Assembly: GCF_029581355.1 (NCBI RefSeq)
Contig: NZ_CP120849.1
Span: 2,140,501-2,204,500, forward strand
DNA length: 64,000 nucleotides
Reading direction: 5' to 3'
Source of the DNA: Parabacteroides chongii
GTDB lineage: Bacteria > Bacteroidota > Bacteroidia > Bacteroidales > Tannerellaceae
Positions 51,685 to 60,629 of the stretch are shown one piece after another; positions within the stretch are counted from its first letter, which is position 1; each line of letters opens with the position of its first letter. The notes under the pieces were generated by a model. The model saw only the letters and a program-made list of their open reading frames with translations. It was not told where the DNA came from and made no database searches. The position numbers and the translations under genes were made by a program.

Positions 51685-53892
51685 TCAATTATGAATAATA
51701 CGATCATTTAATTCGGCAAGTTTGGCATTGTTCCAGCGGTCGGTTGTGCCTACCAGGTAACCGGTGATACGCTGCAACTTATCCAGATGCTTGCTACCGC
51801 ATTTCGGGCATTCTTCCATGTGGGCATCTGCATTTTCAAAACCGCAATCCAGGCAACGGTTACGGTTATGGTTTACCGAGCCGTATCCGATATTATATTT
51901 GTCCATCATATCGACCACTTTCATGATCACTTCCGGGTTGTGGGTTGCGTCGCCGTCTATTTCGACATAGAAGATATGACCACCACCGGTTAGTGCGTGG
52001 TAAGGAGCTTCCACTTCCGCCTTATGACGGGCGCTGCATTTATAATATACCGGAACATGGTTCGAATTGGTATAATAGTCGCGGTCGGTAATGCCGGGCA
52101 ATGGCCCGAATTTCTTACGGTCTCTTCCGGTAAATTTGCCGGAAAGGCCTTCTGCCGGAGTTGCCAATACGCTATAATTATGTTGATACTGTTCAGAGAA
52201 CTGATTGACACGGTCGCGCATATACGTTACGATCTTCAGGCCTAATTCCTGGGAAGCTGCATCTTCGCCATGATGTTTGCCGGTAAGCGCAACCAAACAT
52301 TCTGCCAGTCCGATGAATCCGATACCCAGTGTACCCTGGTTGATAACAGAGGCGATCGTGTCGGTCGGTTTCAGTTTCTCGCTACCCAGCCAAAGTGAGG
52401 ACATCAATAGCGGGAACTGTTTGGCATAAGCTGTTTTCTGGAATTCCATACGTTCGTGAAGCTGGCGGGCGGTCACTTCCAACATATCATCCAGCTTCGC
52501 AAAGAAACGAGCGATACGAACTTCCTTATCTTCGATATCCATGCATTCGATAGCCAGGCGTACGATATTGATGGTAGAGAAGGAGAGGTTACCGCGTCCG
52601 ATAGAAGTTTTCGGTCCGAAACGGTTCTCGAATACACGGGTACGGCATCCCATGGTTGCTACCTCGTACATGTAACGTTGTGGGTCGTCTGCTTTCCAGT
52701 CTTCATGCTGGTTGAATGTGGCATCCAGATTGAGGAAGTTAGGGAAGAAGCGACGGGCAGAAACTTTGCAGGCCAGTGTATACAGGTCGTAGTTACGATC
52801 TTCCGGCAGATAACTTACGCCACGTTTCTTTTTCCATATCTGGATCGGGAAGATAGCTGTTTCGCCGTTACCGACACCACGGTAGGTACTTTTCAGTATT
52901 TCGCGGATGATGCAACGTCCTTCGGCCGAAGTATCTGTCCCGTAGTTGATAGAGCTGAATACTACCTGGTTGCCGCCACGTGAGTGGATGGTGTTCATAT
53001 TATGGATAAAGGCTTCCATCGACTGATGTACACGGCTGGTCGTTTTGTTGATAGCATGCTGTATGATCCGCTGGTCGCCTGTCAGGCCGTCTAACGGAGC
53101 ATTTACGTAATCATCAACTTTTACCTGGTAGAGGTGCGAATAATCGGCTCCGTTCAACTCTTCCAGTGTTTTTAGCTCTTCGATAAAACTGTTGCGTACA
53201 TAAGGAGCCAGATAGAAGTCGAAAGCCGGGATTGCCTGTCCGCCGTGCATTTCGTTCTGAGCTGTTTCCAGAGAGATACAGCCCAGGATGCTGGCTGTCT
53301 CGATACGTTTTGCCGGGCGTGATTCACCATGTCCGGCAGAGAAACCATATTTAAGGATGCGGTCCAGCGGATGCTGAACGCATGTCAGACTCTTGGTCGG
53401 GTAATAATCTTTATCATGAATGTGGAGGTAATTGTTGGAGATGGCTTCTTTTACCTCTTCGCTTAACAAATAGTCGTCGACGAACGGTTTAGTCGTTTCG
53501 CTGGAGAACTTCATCATCATACCCGCAGGCGTGTCCGCGTTCATATTCGCATTCTCACGGGTGATATCGTTCGATTTGATATTGATAATTTCCAGGAACA
53601 TGTCGCGCGTTTTCGCTTTACGGGCAATGCTACGCTGGTTGCGGTAAGCGATGTATTTTTGTGCTACGTCTTTACGGCTACTGTTCATCAGTTCCAGTTC
53701 GACTGCATCCTGAATCGCTTCCACTGTCATTTGTGGTTCTCCTTTGAATGAAATATGATCCGTAATCTGGCGGATCAGCTGCAAATCCTCCCCATTTTCT
53801 GTATGCAGCATGGCTTTTCGTATCGCTGTTACTATCTTCTCCTCATTAAATCCGACGATACGTCCATCCCGTTTGATAACTGTTTGTATCAT
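51685..53892 (-). CDS. nrdD: Anaerobic ribonucleoside-triphosphate reductase
   Basis: 735 residues. An N-terminal ATP-cone (about 1-95: VIKRDGRIVGFNEEKIVTAI) regulates activity, then the catalytic barrel follows. The zinc site is CLDCGF and CPKCGS near the end, and the radical glycine is G711 in RITGYLVGT. It makes deoxynucleotides from ribonucleoside triphosphates without oxygen. It is activated by the NrdG product encoded next door. Confidence 0.98.
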   Translation of the reverse strand: MIQTVIKRDGRIVGFNEEKIVTAIRKAMLHTENGEDLQLIRQITDHISFKGEPQMTVEAIQDAVELELMNSSRKDVAQKYIAYRNQRSIARKAKTRDMFLEIINIKSNDITRENANMNADTPAGMMMKFSSETTKPFVDDYLLSEEVKEAISNNYLHIHDKDYYPTKSLTCVQHPLDRILKYGFSAGHGESRPAKRIETASILGCISLETAQNEMHGGQAIPAFDFYLAPYVRNSFIEELKTLEELNGADYSHLYQVKVDDYVNAPLDGLTGDQRIIQHAINKTTSRVHQSMEAFIHNMNTIHSRGGNQVVFSSINYGTDTSAEGRCIIREILKSTYRGVGNGETAIFPIQIWKKKRGVSYLPEDRNYDLYTLACKVSARRFFPNFLNLDATFNQHEDWKADDPQRYMYEVATMGCRTRVFENRFGPKTSIGRGNLSFSTINIVRLAIECMDIEDKEVRIARFFAKLDDMLEVTARQLHERMEFQKTAYAKQFPLLMSSLWLGSEKLKPTDTIASVINQGTLGIGFIGLAECLVALTGKHHGEDAASQELGLKIVTYMRDRVNQFSEQYQHNYSVLATPAEGLSGKFTGRDRKKFGPLPGITDRDYYTNSNHVPVYYKCSARHKAEVEAPYHALTGGGHIFYVEIDGDATHNPEVIMKVVDMMDKYNIGYGSVNHNRNRCLDCGFENADAHMEECPKCGSKHLDKLQRITGYLVGTTDRWNNAKLAELNDRIIHN

Positions 53893-53930
53893 GATAAAAT
53901 TGATAATTATTTATGTTGTTTTTACTCCAA

Positions 53931-53938
53931 CAAAGGTA
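53931..53938 (-). promoter_or_regulatory. -7 box of nrdD
   Basis: TACCTTTG on the minus strand, 39 bp before the nrdD start; the -33 box is not clear. The remaining gap up to 54178 holds A+T-rich sequence in which nothing further was recognised. Confidence 0.55.
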
Positions 53939-54178
53939 TGCTTAAACTATATATGGTGTTCTTTTTGGAAAACTTTTAACGAGTTAAATTATGTCAAATC
54001 GCTGATTATTAGATATGAAATCAGTGAAAGTGGAAAACTTTTTGATTTTTAAAGTAAGAAATGTTTTCCCAAATGGATAGTCAATGGTGAGCTCTCTTCT
54101 AACTGTTATATTATCAGCCTCTTATGCGTCCCAATAAAAAATATGCACAATTTGGAATAAAATGTGTAATAATTTCTC

Positions 54179-54186
54179 TACATTTG
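54179..54186 (+). promoter_or_regulatory. -7 box of the first riboswitch transcript
   Basis: TACATTTG, with TTTG at 54151-54154 (24 bp away, somewhat long). The expected start, near 54193, coincides with the beginning of the riboswitch. Confidence 0.6.
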
Positions 54187-54190
54187 TCAC

Positions 54191-54405
54191 CGAATCGGTT
54201 CTGTATTATCTGGTCGGGTGATACAGATTAAAAGGGAATCGGGTGTAAATCCCGGACAGTCCCGCTGCTGTGAAGCTCCGTTCAACATTCTGAAAACAAC
54301 TAATGCCACTGACGAAGGTCGGGAAGGCTTCAGAATGGGAGTAAGTCAGAAGACCTGCCATTCATTAAAGGCTCATGTCCTCGTGGGTTAGGATACGGGT
54401 TCGAA
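54191..54405 (+). ncRNA. Cobalamin riboswitch 1
   Basis: Conserved core pieces are present in order: AAAAGGGAATCGGGTG, then AATCCCGGACAGTCCCGC, the B12 box piece GCCACTG, GTCGGGAAGGC, and AGTCAGAAGACCTGCC. A later hairpin, TCCT-CGTGGGTT-AGGA at 54378-54393, keeps its loop but changes its stem relative to riboswitch 2. It precedes the CWC gene and the acyl-CoA carboxylase genes. Adenosylcobalamin or a relative is the expected ligand; such switches usually turn expression off. The short hairpin with no T-run suggests control of translation. Confidence 0.95.
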
Positions 54406-54435
54406 AAGATTGTTTATTTCAAAAATTATCAGATT

Positions 54436-54651
54436 ATGGAGAAAGATTGTCCGCGTTGTGGGGTCTCCTTTGTATGCCGGGTAGACGATATCTCTGCCTG
54501 TCATTGTGCACCTGTGAAATTGGATGAGCTCCAGCTTGCTTATGTAAAGATGCATTATCCGGGATGCTTATGCAATTCCTGTTTGAATGAGATAAAGAAA
54601 TATTTCTATGCCTGCGAGGTGAATCCCCGCTATAAACATTTAAAGCATTGA
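54436..54651 (+). CDS. Small cysteine-rich CWC-family protein 1
   Basis: 71 residues with eight cysteines, starting with CPRCG and continuing CRVDDISACHC and CLCNSC, as in the cysteine-rich CWC family; probably a zinc or other metal-binding protein. Function unknown. It starts about 30 bp after riboswitch 1 and ends 1 bp before the biotin carboxylase gene, so it is the first gene under B12 control. A paralogue with the same context lies at 58636-58848. Confidence 0.88.
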   Translation: MEKDCPRCGVSFVCRVDDISACHCAPVKLDELQLAYVKMHYPGCLCNSCLNEIKKYFYACEVNPRYKHLKH

Positions 54652-54652
54652 T

Positions 54653-56167
54653 ATGATACGGAAAATATTGATCGCAAATCGTGGTGAGATCGCGGTGCGT
54701 GTGATGCGCTCCTGCCGGGAGATGGGAATACAGTCTGTGGCTGTATTTTCGGAAGCCGACCGGGCTGCCCGGCACGTGCTTTATGCCGATGAAGCTTGCC
54801 TGATAGGCCCTGCGGCCTCCAAAGAGAGTTATCTGGATATTGAAAAAATTATTCAGGCAGCCAAACTTCATAAGGCAGATGCTGTTCACCCCGGTTATGG
54901 CTTTCTTTCGGAGAATGCCGCTTTTGCCCGGAGATGTAAGGAAGAAGGGATCATTTTTATCGGTCCGGCTCCTGAAACGATGGAAGCGATGGGAGATAAG
55001 ATCTCTGCCCGCAAACGTATGATCGAAGCCGGCGTACCGGTAGTTCCCGGAACACAGCAGCCGTTGCAGAGTGCGGAAGAAGCAGTTCGGGTTTGTAAGG
55101 AGATCGGTTTTCCTGTGATGCTGAAAGCATCGATGGGCGGCGGTGGAAAAGGGATGCGGCTTATTTATAAAGAGGAAGAGGTGGTGGAAGCCTATAATTC
55201 CGCCCGTTCGGAATCTCTTTCTTCTTTTGGAGACGATACTGTTTATCTGGAGAAGTTTGTGGAAGAGCCCCATCATATCGAATTTCAGATTCTGGGCGAT
55301 AATCACGGGAACGTGATCCACCTCTGCGAACGTGAATGTTCGGTACAACGGCGTAACCAGAAGATCGTAGAAGAAAGCCCGTCACCGTTTATTACGGCTG
55401 AATTGCGGAAAGATATGGGAGAGAAAGCTGTTGCTGCGGCAAAGGCCGTTCATTATTCCGGTGCAGGTACCATCGAATTTCTGGTGGACAAACATCGGAA
55501 TTTTTATTTCCTGGAAATGAATACCCGCCTGCAGGTGGAGCATCCTATCACGGAAGAAGTATTGGGTGTCGACCTGGTAAAAGAACAGATCCGGGTGGCT
55601 AACGATGAGCCGCTCCATATCCGTCAGGAAGAGATAGCCCAGCGTGGCCATGCTATCGAATGCCGTATCTGTGCGGAAGATACCGAAGCCGGATTTATGC
55701 CGTCTCCCGGTGTGATCAGGCAACTGACGGAACCGAACGGCATCGGTGTCCGTGTGGACAGTTATGTGTACGAAGGATATGAGATACCGGTTTATTACGA
55801 CCCGATGATCGGCAAACTGATCGTATGGGCGACTAACCGCCAGTATGCAATCGAACGTATGCGGCGTGTACTGCACGAATACAAGATCACCGGATTGAAA
55901 ACCAATATCAGCTATCTACGCCGGATCATGGATACGACTGATTTTGTACAGGGGAAATATGATACTTCTTTTATTGCGAAAAATGCGGAACAATTACAGC
56001 ATCCGGTAAGTGAGAGCGGTACGGAAACCGAGAATGTGGCTATGATCGCTGCCTGTATCGATTATCTGATCAACCTGGAGGAAAACAAGTCGGGGTTGGC
56101 GTCGGATAACCGTCCTATCAGCCGCTGGCGTGAGTTCGGTCTTCAGAAAGGCGTCTTGCGCATTTAA
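54653..56167 (+). CDS. Biotin carboxylase subunit of acyl-CoA carboxylase
   Basis: 504 residues, an ATP-grasp biotin carboxylase (AccC or PccA type). Motifs include IRKILIANRGEIAVRVMRS, the glycine-rich ATP loop MGGGGKGMRL, HHIEFQILGD and EMNTRLQVEHPITEEVLGVD. It carboxylates the biotin on the carrier subunit encoded next. With a separate carrier and a carboxyltransferase downstream, it builds an ATP-dependent acyl-CoA carboxylase, probably for propionyl-CoA. A short extension after residue 450 is seen. Confidence 0.93.
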   Translation: MIRKILIANRGEIAVRVMRSCREMGIQSVAVFSEADRAARHVLYADEACLIGPAASKESYLDIEKIIQAAKLHKADAVHPGYGFLSENAAFARRCKEEGIIFIGPAPETMEAMGDKISARKRMIEAGVPVVPGTQQPLQSAEEAVRVCKEIGFPVMLKASMGGGGKGMRLIYKEEEVVEAYNSARSESLSSFGDDTVYLEKFVEEPHHIEFQILGDNHGNVIHLCERECSVQRRNQKIVEESPSPFITAELRKDMGEKAVAAAKAVHYSGAGTIEFLVDKHRNFYFLEMNTRLQVEHPITEEVLGVDLVKEQIRVANDEPLHIRQEEIAQRGHAIECRICAEDTEAGFMPSPGVIRQLTEPNGIGVRVDSYVYEGYEIPVYYDPMIGKLIVWATNRQYAIERMRRVLHEYKITGLKTNISYLRRIMDTTDFVQGKYDTSFIAKNAEQLQHPVSESGTETENVAMIAACIDYLINLEENKSGLASDNRPISRWREFGLQKGVLRI

Positions 56168-56203
56168 TAATTGGCTCATTAGCATATTAGAAAATTATTC
56201 ATT

Positions 56204-56725
56204 ATGGAAATACATATAGGAAAAAGAGTGGCGGATGTATCGCTGGTCAGCAAGGAAGGGAATAAGGTGCAGTTGACGATAGACGGTGTCCCTTATGAAG
56301 TCGATATTATGATGGCCGAGAACGGTGCCTGCTCTATTTTGCACAACGGTAATTCGTATAATGCCGAACTGATCCGGGGAGAAGGAGGCAAAAGTTATAC
56401 GGTGAATACACATTTCCTGTCTTATGCCGTCGATATTGTCGATACACAGATGAAATATCTGCGTATGCGTAAGAGCAGCGAAGAGCGGCAGGATAACAAG
56501 ATCGTTTCTCCTATGCCCGGAAAAGTCGTGAAAGTGTTGGTGGAGAAAGGCGACCGTCTGGAAGCCGGTGATATCGTCGTCGTGATAGAGGCGATGAAGA
56601 TGCAGAGTAATTATAAGGTAAGTTCAGCCTGTACGGTACGTGAGGTATTGGTCAAAGAAGGAGATTCGGTAGCAAGCAACCAGGTTCTTCTGTTGCTGGA
56701 CGTAATAACAGATAAAGAAGAATAA
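56204..56725 (+). CDS. Biotin carrier (biotin/lipoyl attachment) subunit
   Basis: 173 residues. The C-terminal 75 residues form a biotinyl domain with E129-A-M-K132-M, K132 being the biotinylated lysine, and MPGKVVKVLVEKGDRLEAGD ahead of it. The N-terminal 90 residues (IGKRVADVSLVSKEGNKVQL) resemble the extra beta-domain that docks carrier to carboxyltransferase in acyl-CoA carboxylases. It ends 1 bp before the carboxyltransferase gene. Confidence 0.93.
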   Translation: MEIHIGKRVADVSLVSKEGNKVQLTIDGVPYEVDIMMAENGACSILHNGNSYNAELIRGEGGKSYTVNTHFLSYAVDIVDTQMKYLRMRKSSEERQDNKIVSPMPGKVVKVLVEKGDRLEAGDIVVVIEAMKMQSNYKVSSACTVREVLVKEGDSVASNQVLLLLDVITDKEE

Positions 56726-56726
56726 A

Positions 56727-58259
56727 ATGGGAAAGGAACAGTTGTATAAGACCTTTGAAGAACTGGATAAGACAGCTTCGCAGGGAGGTGGTATTACCCG
56801 TATCGAAAAGCAGCATGAATCCGGCCGGATGACAGCCCGCGAACGGATCGATATGTTGCTGGATAAAGGGACGTTCAACGAATTGGATAAATTTGTGGTT
56901 CACCGCTGTACGAATTTCGGCATGGATAAGAATAAAATCCCCGGTGACGGGATTGTATCCGGCTACGGTAAAGTAGACGGACGGCAAGTCTTTGTCTATG
57001 CCTACGACTTTACAGCCTACGGAGGTACGTTGAGCGCGACGAATGCTGCCAAAATAGTGAAAGTTCAGCAATTGGCACTGAAAAGCGGTTCACCGGTCAT
57101 TGCCCTGAACGATTCGGGAGGAGCCCGTATCCAGGAAGGTGTGAACAGCCTGGCCGGATATGCTTCTATTTTTTATCAGAATACGATGGCCTCGGGTGTC
57201 GTTCCTCAGATCTCGGCTATTCTGGGACCTTGTGCCGGTGGGGCCTGTTATTCTCCGGCATTGACCGATTTTATCTTTATGGTAAAGGATAAAAGCCACA
57301 TGTTCATTACCGGACCGGATGTAGTCAAGGCGGTTACTCATGAGGAAGTGGGGAAGGAAGAACTGGGAGGTGCCTATACGCATAGTAGTAAAAGCGGTGT
57401 CACCCATTTTATGTGCGATACGGAAGAGGAAACATTAATGAGTATTCGTGAATTGTTGAGTTTCCTTCCTTCAAATAATATGGAGGATGCACCGGTCGTT
57501 TCCTGTTCCGACGATGTCCGGCGTGAAGATGAAGCTTTGCAGCAGGTGATCCCGGATGATCCGAATGTGCCTTACGATATCAAAGATATTATAGAACCGG
57601 TTGTCGATAATCATTATTTCTTCGAGGTAATGCCTCATTTTGCAAAGAATATCGTAGTCGGTTTCGCCCGCTTGGGCGGACGTTCGGTAGGTATCGTTGC
57701 CAATCAACCGGCATTTCTGGCGGGTGTGTTGGATATCGATGCTTCCGATAAGGCGGCACGCTTTATCCGTTTCTGCGATTGTTTCAACATCCCGTTGATC
57801 ACATTTGAAGATGTTCCGGGATTTTTGCCCGGTTGCCAGCAGGAACATGACGGTATTATCCGCCACGGTGCCAAGATCGTGTATGCTTATGCGGAAGCGA
57901 CCGTTCCCAAGATCACGCTGATTACCCGGAAAGCCTATGGCGGTGCTTATATCGTGATGTCGAGCAAACCGACCGGAGCCGATATAAACCTGGCCTATCC
58001 GATGGCTGAAATCGCCGTGATGGGAGCTGAAGGTGCTGTGAATATCCTGTACCGAAAAGCAACCGGCGAAGAAAAAGAACAGGCAATGAAAGAGTATACC
58101 GAGCAATTCTCCAATCCTTACCGGGCAGCCGAACAAGGATTTATCGATGAGATTATCATGCCGAGGCAGACTCGCTTCAAACTGATACAGGCGCTGGAGA
58201 TGGCAAAGAACAAGAGCCTGAGCAATCCGCCGAAGAAACATGGCAATATGCCATTATAA
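56727..58259 (+). CDS. Acyl-CoA carboxylase carboxyltransferase (propionyl-CoA type)
   Basis: 510 residues, with the double crotonase-like fold of PccB/MmdA. Signatures include DSGGARIQEGVNSLAGY, GPCAGGACYSPALTDF, DVPGFLPGCQQEHDGIIRHG and KAYGGAYIVMSSK. It transfers CO2 between biotin and propionyl-CoA, giving or consuming methylmalonyl-CoA. Because a biotin carboxylase is encoded in the same operon, an ATP-driven carboxylase is more likely than a sodium-pumping decarboxylase, but reverse use cannot be excluded. A terminator follows, and then a second riboswitch. Confidence 0.93.
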   Translation: MGKEQLYKTFEELDKTASQGGGITRIEKQHESGRMTARERIDMLLDKGTFNELDKFVVHRCTNFGMDKNKIPGDGIVSGYGKVDGRQVFVYAYDFTAYGGTLSATNAAKIVKVQQLALKSGSPVIALNDSGGARIQEGVNSLAGYASIFYQNTMASGVVPQISAILGPCAGGACYSPALTDFIFMVKDKSHMFITGPDVVKAVTHEEVGKEELGGAYTHSSKSGVTHFMCDTEEETLMSIRELLSFLPSNNMEDAPVVSCSDDVRREDEALQQVIPDDPNVPYDIKDIIEPVVDNHYFFEVMPHFAKNIVVGFARLGGRSVGIVANQPAFLAGVLDIDASDKAARFIRFCDCFNIPLITFEDVPGFLPGCQQEHDGIIRHGAKIVYAYAEATVPKITLITRKAYGGAYIVMSSKPTGADINLAYPMAEIAVMGAEGAVNILYRKATGEEKEQAMKEYTEQFSNPYRAAEQGFIDEIIMPRQTRFKLIQALEMAKNKSLSNPPKKHGNMPL

Positions 58260-58293
58260 CGATTTGATTTTGTTGTTAGAATTTATGAATGGC

Positions 58294-58331
58294 AATCCCT
58301 GTCGACCGTGAGGCTGGCAGGGATTTTTTTA
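58294..58331 (+). terminator. Terminator after the carboxyltransferase gene
   Basis: AATCCCTG (58294-58301) pairs with CAGGGATT (58318-58325), followed by a run of T. Confidence 0.9.
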
Positions 58332-58377
58332 TTGTAAAAAACTTATGATTAAATAGTTGTTATATCTTTTTATTTTG

Positions 58378-58385
58378 TAGTTTTG
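58378..58385 (+). promoter_or_regulatory. -7 box of the second riboswitch transcript
   Basis: TAGTTTTG, with a weak GTTG box about 18 bp upstream; predicted start near 58392, at the beginning of the riboswitch. Confidence 0.6.
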
Positions 58386-58389
58386 CCGT

Positions 58390-58605
58390 CGAATTGGTTC
58401 CGTATCGTCTGGTCGGATGATGTGGATTAAAAGGGAATCGGGTGTAAATCCCGGACAGTCCCGCTGCTGTGAGCTCCGTTCAACATTCTGAAAACAACTA
58501 ATGCCACTGACGTTTGTCGGGAAGGCTTCAGGATGGGAGTCAGTCAGAAGACCTGCCGTTCATTAAAGGCTGTTTTTCTCGTGGGTTAGAAAAGTAGTTC
58601 GAAAA
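58390..58605 (+). ncRNA. Cobalamin riboswitch 2
   Basis: Nearly the same as riboswitch 1 through the core (AAAAGGGAATCGGGTG, GACAGTCCCGCTGCTGTG, GCCACTGACG, GTCAGAAGACCTGCC). The final hairpin is TTTTCT-CGTGGGTT-AGAAAA at 58574-58593: a different stem with the same loop, which is strong support for a real RNA fold. It precedes CWC protein 2 and an AspT-like transporter. Confidence 0.95.
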
Positions 58606-58620
58606 GAATATTTATCGTTT

Positions 58621-58630
58621 AAGGAGGTAA
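58621..58630 (+). promoter_or_regulatory. Strong Shine-Dalgarno sequence before CWC protein 2
   Basis: AAGGAGGTAA ends 5 bp before the ATG at 58636. Perfect Shine-Dalgarno sites are unusual in Bacteroidetes and absent before most genes in this window. It fixes the start codon and may be a target of riboswitch control. Confidence 0.75.
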
Positions 58631-58635
58631 CATTT

Positions 58636-58848
58636 ATGGAGAAGCTTTGTGCGCGTTGTGGCGCGAAGTTATCAGGTTGTGACGGCTTTTCGCCGGAAGA
58701 TCAGCATGTATTTACCGGTCTGGATCAATGCCAGCAGGTTTTTATCAGGGTCTATTATAAGGATTGCCTGTGCCCTTCATGTGTTCAGCATGTAAAGGAT
58801 AATTTTTATGCTTTTGATATTTCATCTGCATATCTGAAAAATAAATAA
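58636..58848 (+). CDS. Small cysteine-rich CWC-family protein 2
   Basis: 70 residues, with CARCG near the start and CLCPSC later; similar in layout to the first CWC protein (including [11 protein letters not shown] against MHYPGCLCNSC) but diverged elsewhere. It follows riboswitch 2 and ends 2 bp before the transporter gene. Probably a small metal-binding protein; function unknown. Confidence 0.85.
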   Translation: MEKLCARCGAKLSGCDGFSPEDQHVFTGLDQCQQVFIRVYYKDCLCPSCVQHVKDNFYAFDISSAYLKNK

Positions 58849-58850
58849 TT

Positions 58851-60527
58851 ATGGAGTGGATAAGTGAACTGCTGTGGGGAGAGGGAATAGGGCATTCTAT
58901 TCTTTTGTTATCGCTGGTGATCGCTGTGGGAATCCAGTTAGGCAAGATCAAGGTATTCGGTATCTCATTGGGTATAACCCTGGTGTTGTTTGTCGGTATC
59001 TTACTGGGACATTTCGGTTTTACCATTAATCCAGCCGTGATCCATTTCTTCAAGGAGTTCGGGTTGATCCTGTTCGTTTATTCTGTCGGTATGCAGGTCG
59101 GTCCCGGTTTTTTCTCTTCGTTCAAAAAGGGGGGGATGACATTGAACGGGTTGGCTTGCGGAATTGTTTTCCTCGGCGTTGTAACGGCCTTGGTCATTCA
59201 TTTCATAACGGATATTCCCATGCCGACAATGGTCGGTATTTTGTCGGGAGCGGTAACAAATACACCTGGTTTAGGTGCGGCCCAACAGGCTTTTACCGAT
59301 ATGACGGGTACATCGAATGAAACGATCGCACTGGGATATGCTGTCGCTTATCCGCTGGGGGTTGTCGGTATTATCCTTTCCATGTTGTTTGTCCGCTACA
59401 TTTTTCATATCAGTTTTGAGAAAGAGACAGAACAACTGGAAGCGGAGAACGATGTGCATAACAGTGAAGCGACTCCCATATCGCTTGTCGTGAAGAATCC
59501 CGCACTTTTCGGACGGAAGGTGATGGAACTCGGCGCTTTTCTCGAACACCGGCAATATGTGATATCCCGTATTTGGCGGAAGAAGAGCAATAAAGTCGAG
59601 ATCGTGACCGGCAATACGATTCTGGATGAGGATGATAAGATATTTGTGATCACAACAGAGCATGACGCAGAGACTATAAAAACTTTTGTCGGTCCCGAAA
59701 TTGAAATGGACCGTAAACAGTGGATCCCTGCTGAAAGTGCTTTTGTGAGCCGTCGTATTCTGGTTACCAAACCGGAGCTGACCGGTTCCCGTTTGGGTGA
59801 TTTGCAGTTACGGCGTTTGCACGGTATCAATGTGACGCGTGTAAACCGTGCCGGAGTCGAATTGGTGGCTACTCAGGGACTGCAATTGCAGGTGGGCGAC
59901 CGCGTAACGGTGGTCGGTAGTGAACTGGCTGTCGATAAGGTGAGTACGATATTGGGTAATTCGATGAAGCGTTTGAATGAGCCTAACCTGATCCCTATTT
60001 TTATTGGCATCGCTTTGGGTATTATTTTAGGTAGTATCCCATTCACTGTCCCGGGAATCCCACAACCGATCAAACTCGGTTTGGCGGGTGGTCCGTTGGT
60101 CGTATCTATTCTGTTGAGCCGCTTCGGATATCGTTATAAGTTGGTTACTTATACAACCCAAAGTGCCAACCTGATGCTGAGGGAGATCGGTATAACCATG
60201 TTCCTTGCTTGTGTCGGATTGAGTGCCGGAGACGGATTCGTGGATACGATTGTCAATAAAGGGGGATTTGCCTGGATCGGTTACGGTTTTATTATAACGA
60301 TGTTACCGCTGTTGATTATCGGTTTTGCCGGCAGGTATTTCTTCAAACTGAATTATTTTACGCTGATGGGATTACTGGCCGGTAGTACGACCGACCCTCC
60401 TGCGTTGGCTTATGCGAATGCAACGGCAGGCAACGACGCTCCTGCAGTCGGATATGCGACGGTTTATCCGTTTACCATGTTCCTGCGCGTACTGACTGCC
60501 CAATTAATGATATTATTCTTCTGCTAA
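58851..60527 (+). CDS. AspT/YidE-type transporter with two TrkA_C domains
   Basis: 558 residues. Two membrane halves of the AspT-YidE-YbjL duplication ([39 protein letters not shown] and its relative [20 protein letters not shown]) flank two cytoplasmic TrkA_C domains near 200-380. The paired motif [16 protein letters not shown] and [12 protein letters not shown] is typical. The family includes aspartate-alanine exchangers and several uncharacterised carboxylate transporters. Its B12-riboswitch leader links it to cobalamin or propionate metabolism, so a dicarboxylate such as succinate is a possible substrate, by inference only. Confidence 0.9.
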   Translation: MEWISELLWGEGIGHSILLLSLVIAVGIQLGKIKVFGISLGITLVLFVGILLGHFGFTINPAVIHFFKEFGLILFVYSVGMQVGPGFFSSFKKGGMTLNGLACGIVFLGVVTALVIHFITDIPMPTMVGILSGAVTNTPGLGAAQQAFTDMTGTSNETIALGYAVAYPLGVVGIILSMLFVRYIFHISFEKETEQLEAENDVHNSEATPISLVVKNPALFGRKVMELGAFLEHRQYVISRIWRKKSNKVEIVTGNTILDEDDKIFVITTEHDAETIKTFVGPEIEMDRKQWIPAESAFVSRRILVTKPELTGSRLGDLQLRRLHGINVTRVNRAGVELVATQGLQLQVGDRVTVVGSELAVDKVSTILGNSMKRLNEPNLIPIFIGIALGIILGSIPFTVPGIPQPIKLGLAGGPLVVSILLSRFGYRYKLVTYTTQSANLMLREIGITMFLACVGLSAGDGFVDTIVNKGGFAWIGYGFIITMLPLLIIGFAGRYFFKLNYFTLMGLLAGSTTDPPALAYANATAGNDAPAVGYATVYPFTMFLRVLTAQLMILFFC

Positions 60528-60578
60528 ATTTAATAGATTTGGTTGTTAGAAAATTGTTCAATAATAATTTTAAAGCCG

Positions 60579-60610
60579 GAAGCCCCGCCGAAGTGATTCG
60601 CCGGGGCTTC
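60579..60610. terminator. Bidirectional terminator between the transporter and atpG
   Basis: GAAGCCCCGCCGAA (60579-60592) pairs with the TTCGCCGGGGCTTC stretch ending at 60610, with one internal mismatch. It lies between convergent genes. Confidence 0.85.
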
Positions 60611-60629
60611 GATCATTATAAGTAGAAGA

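Noticed and set aside
54191..58605. The two riboswitch copies as ends of a composite mobile element
   Set aside because: No transposase, target duplication or terminal repeats were seen, and each copy directs its own genes.
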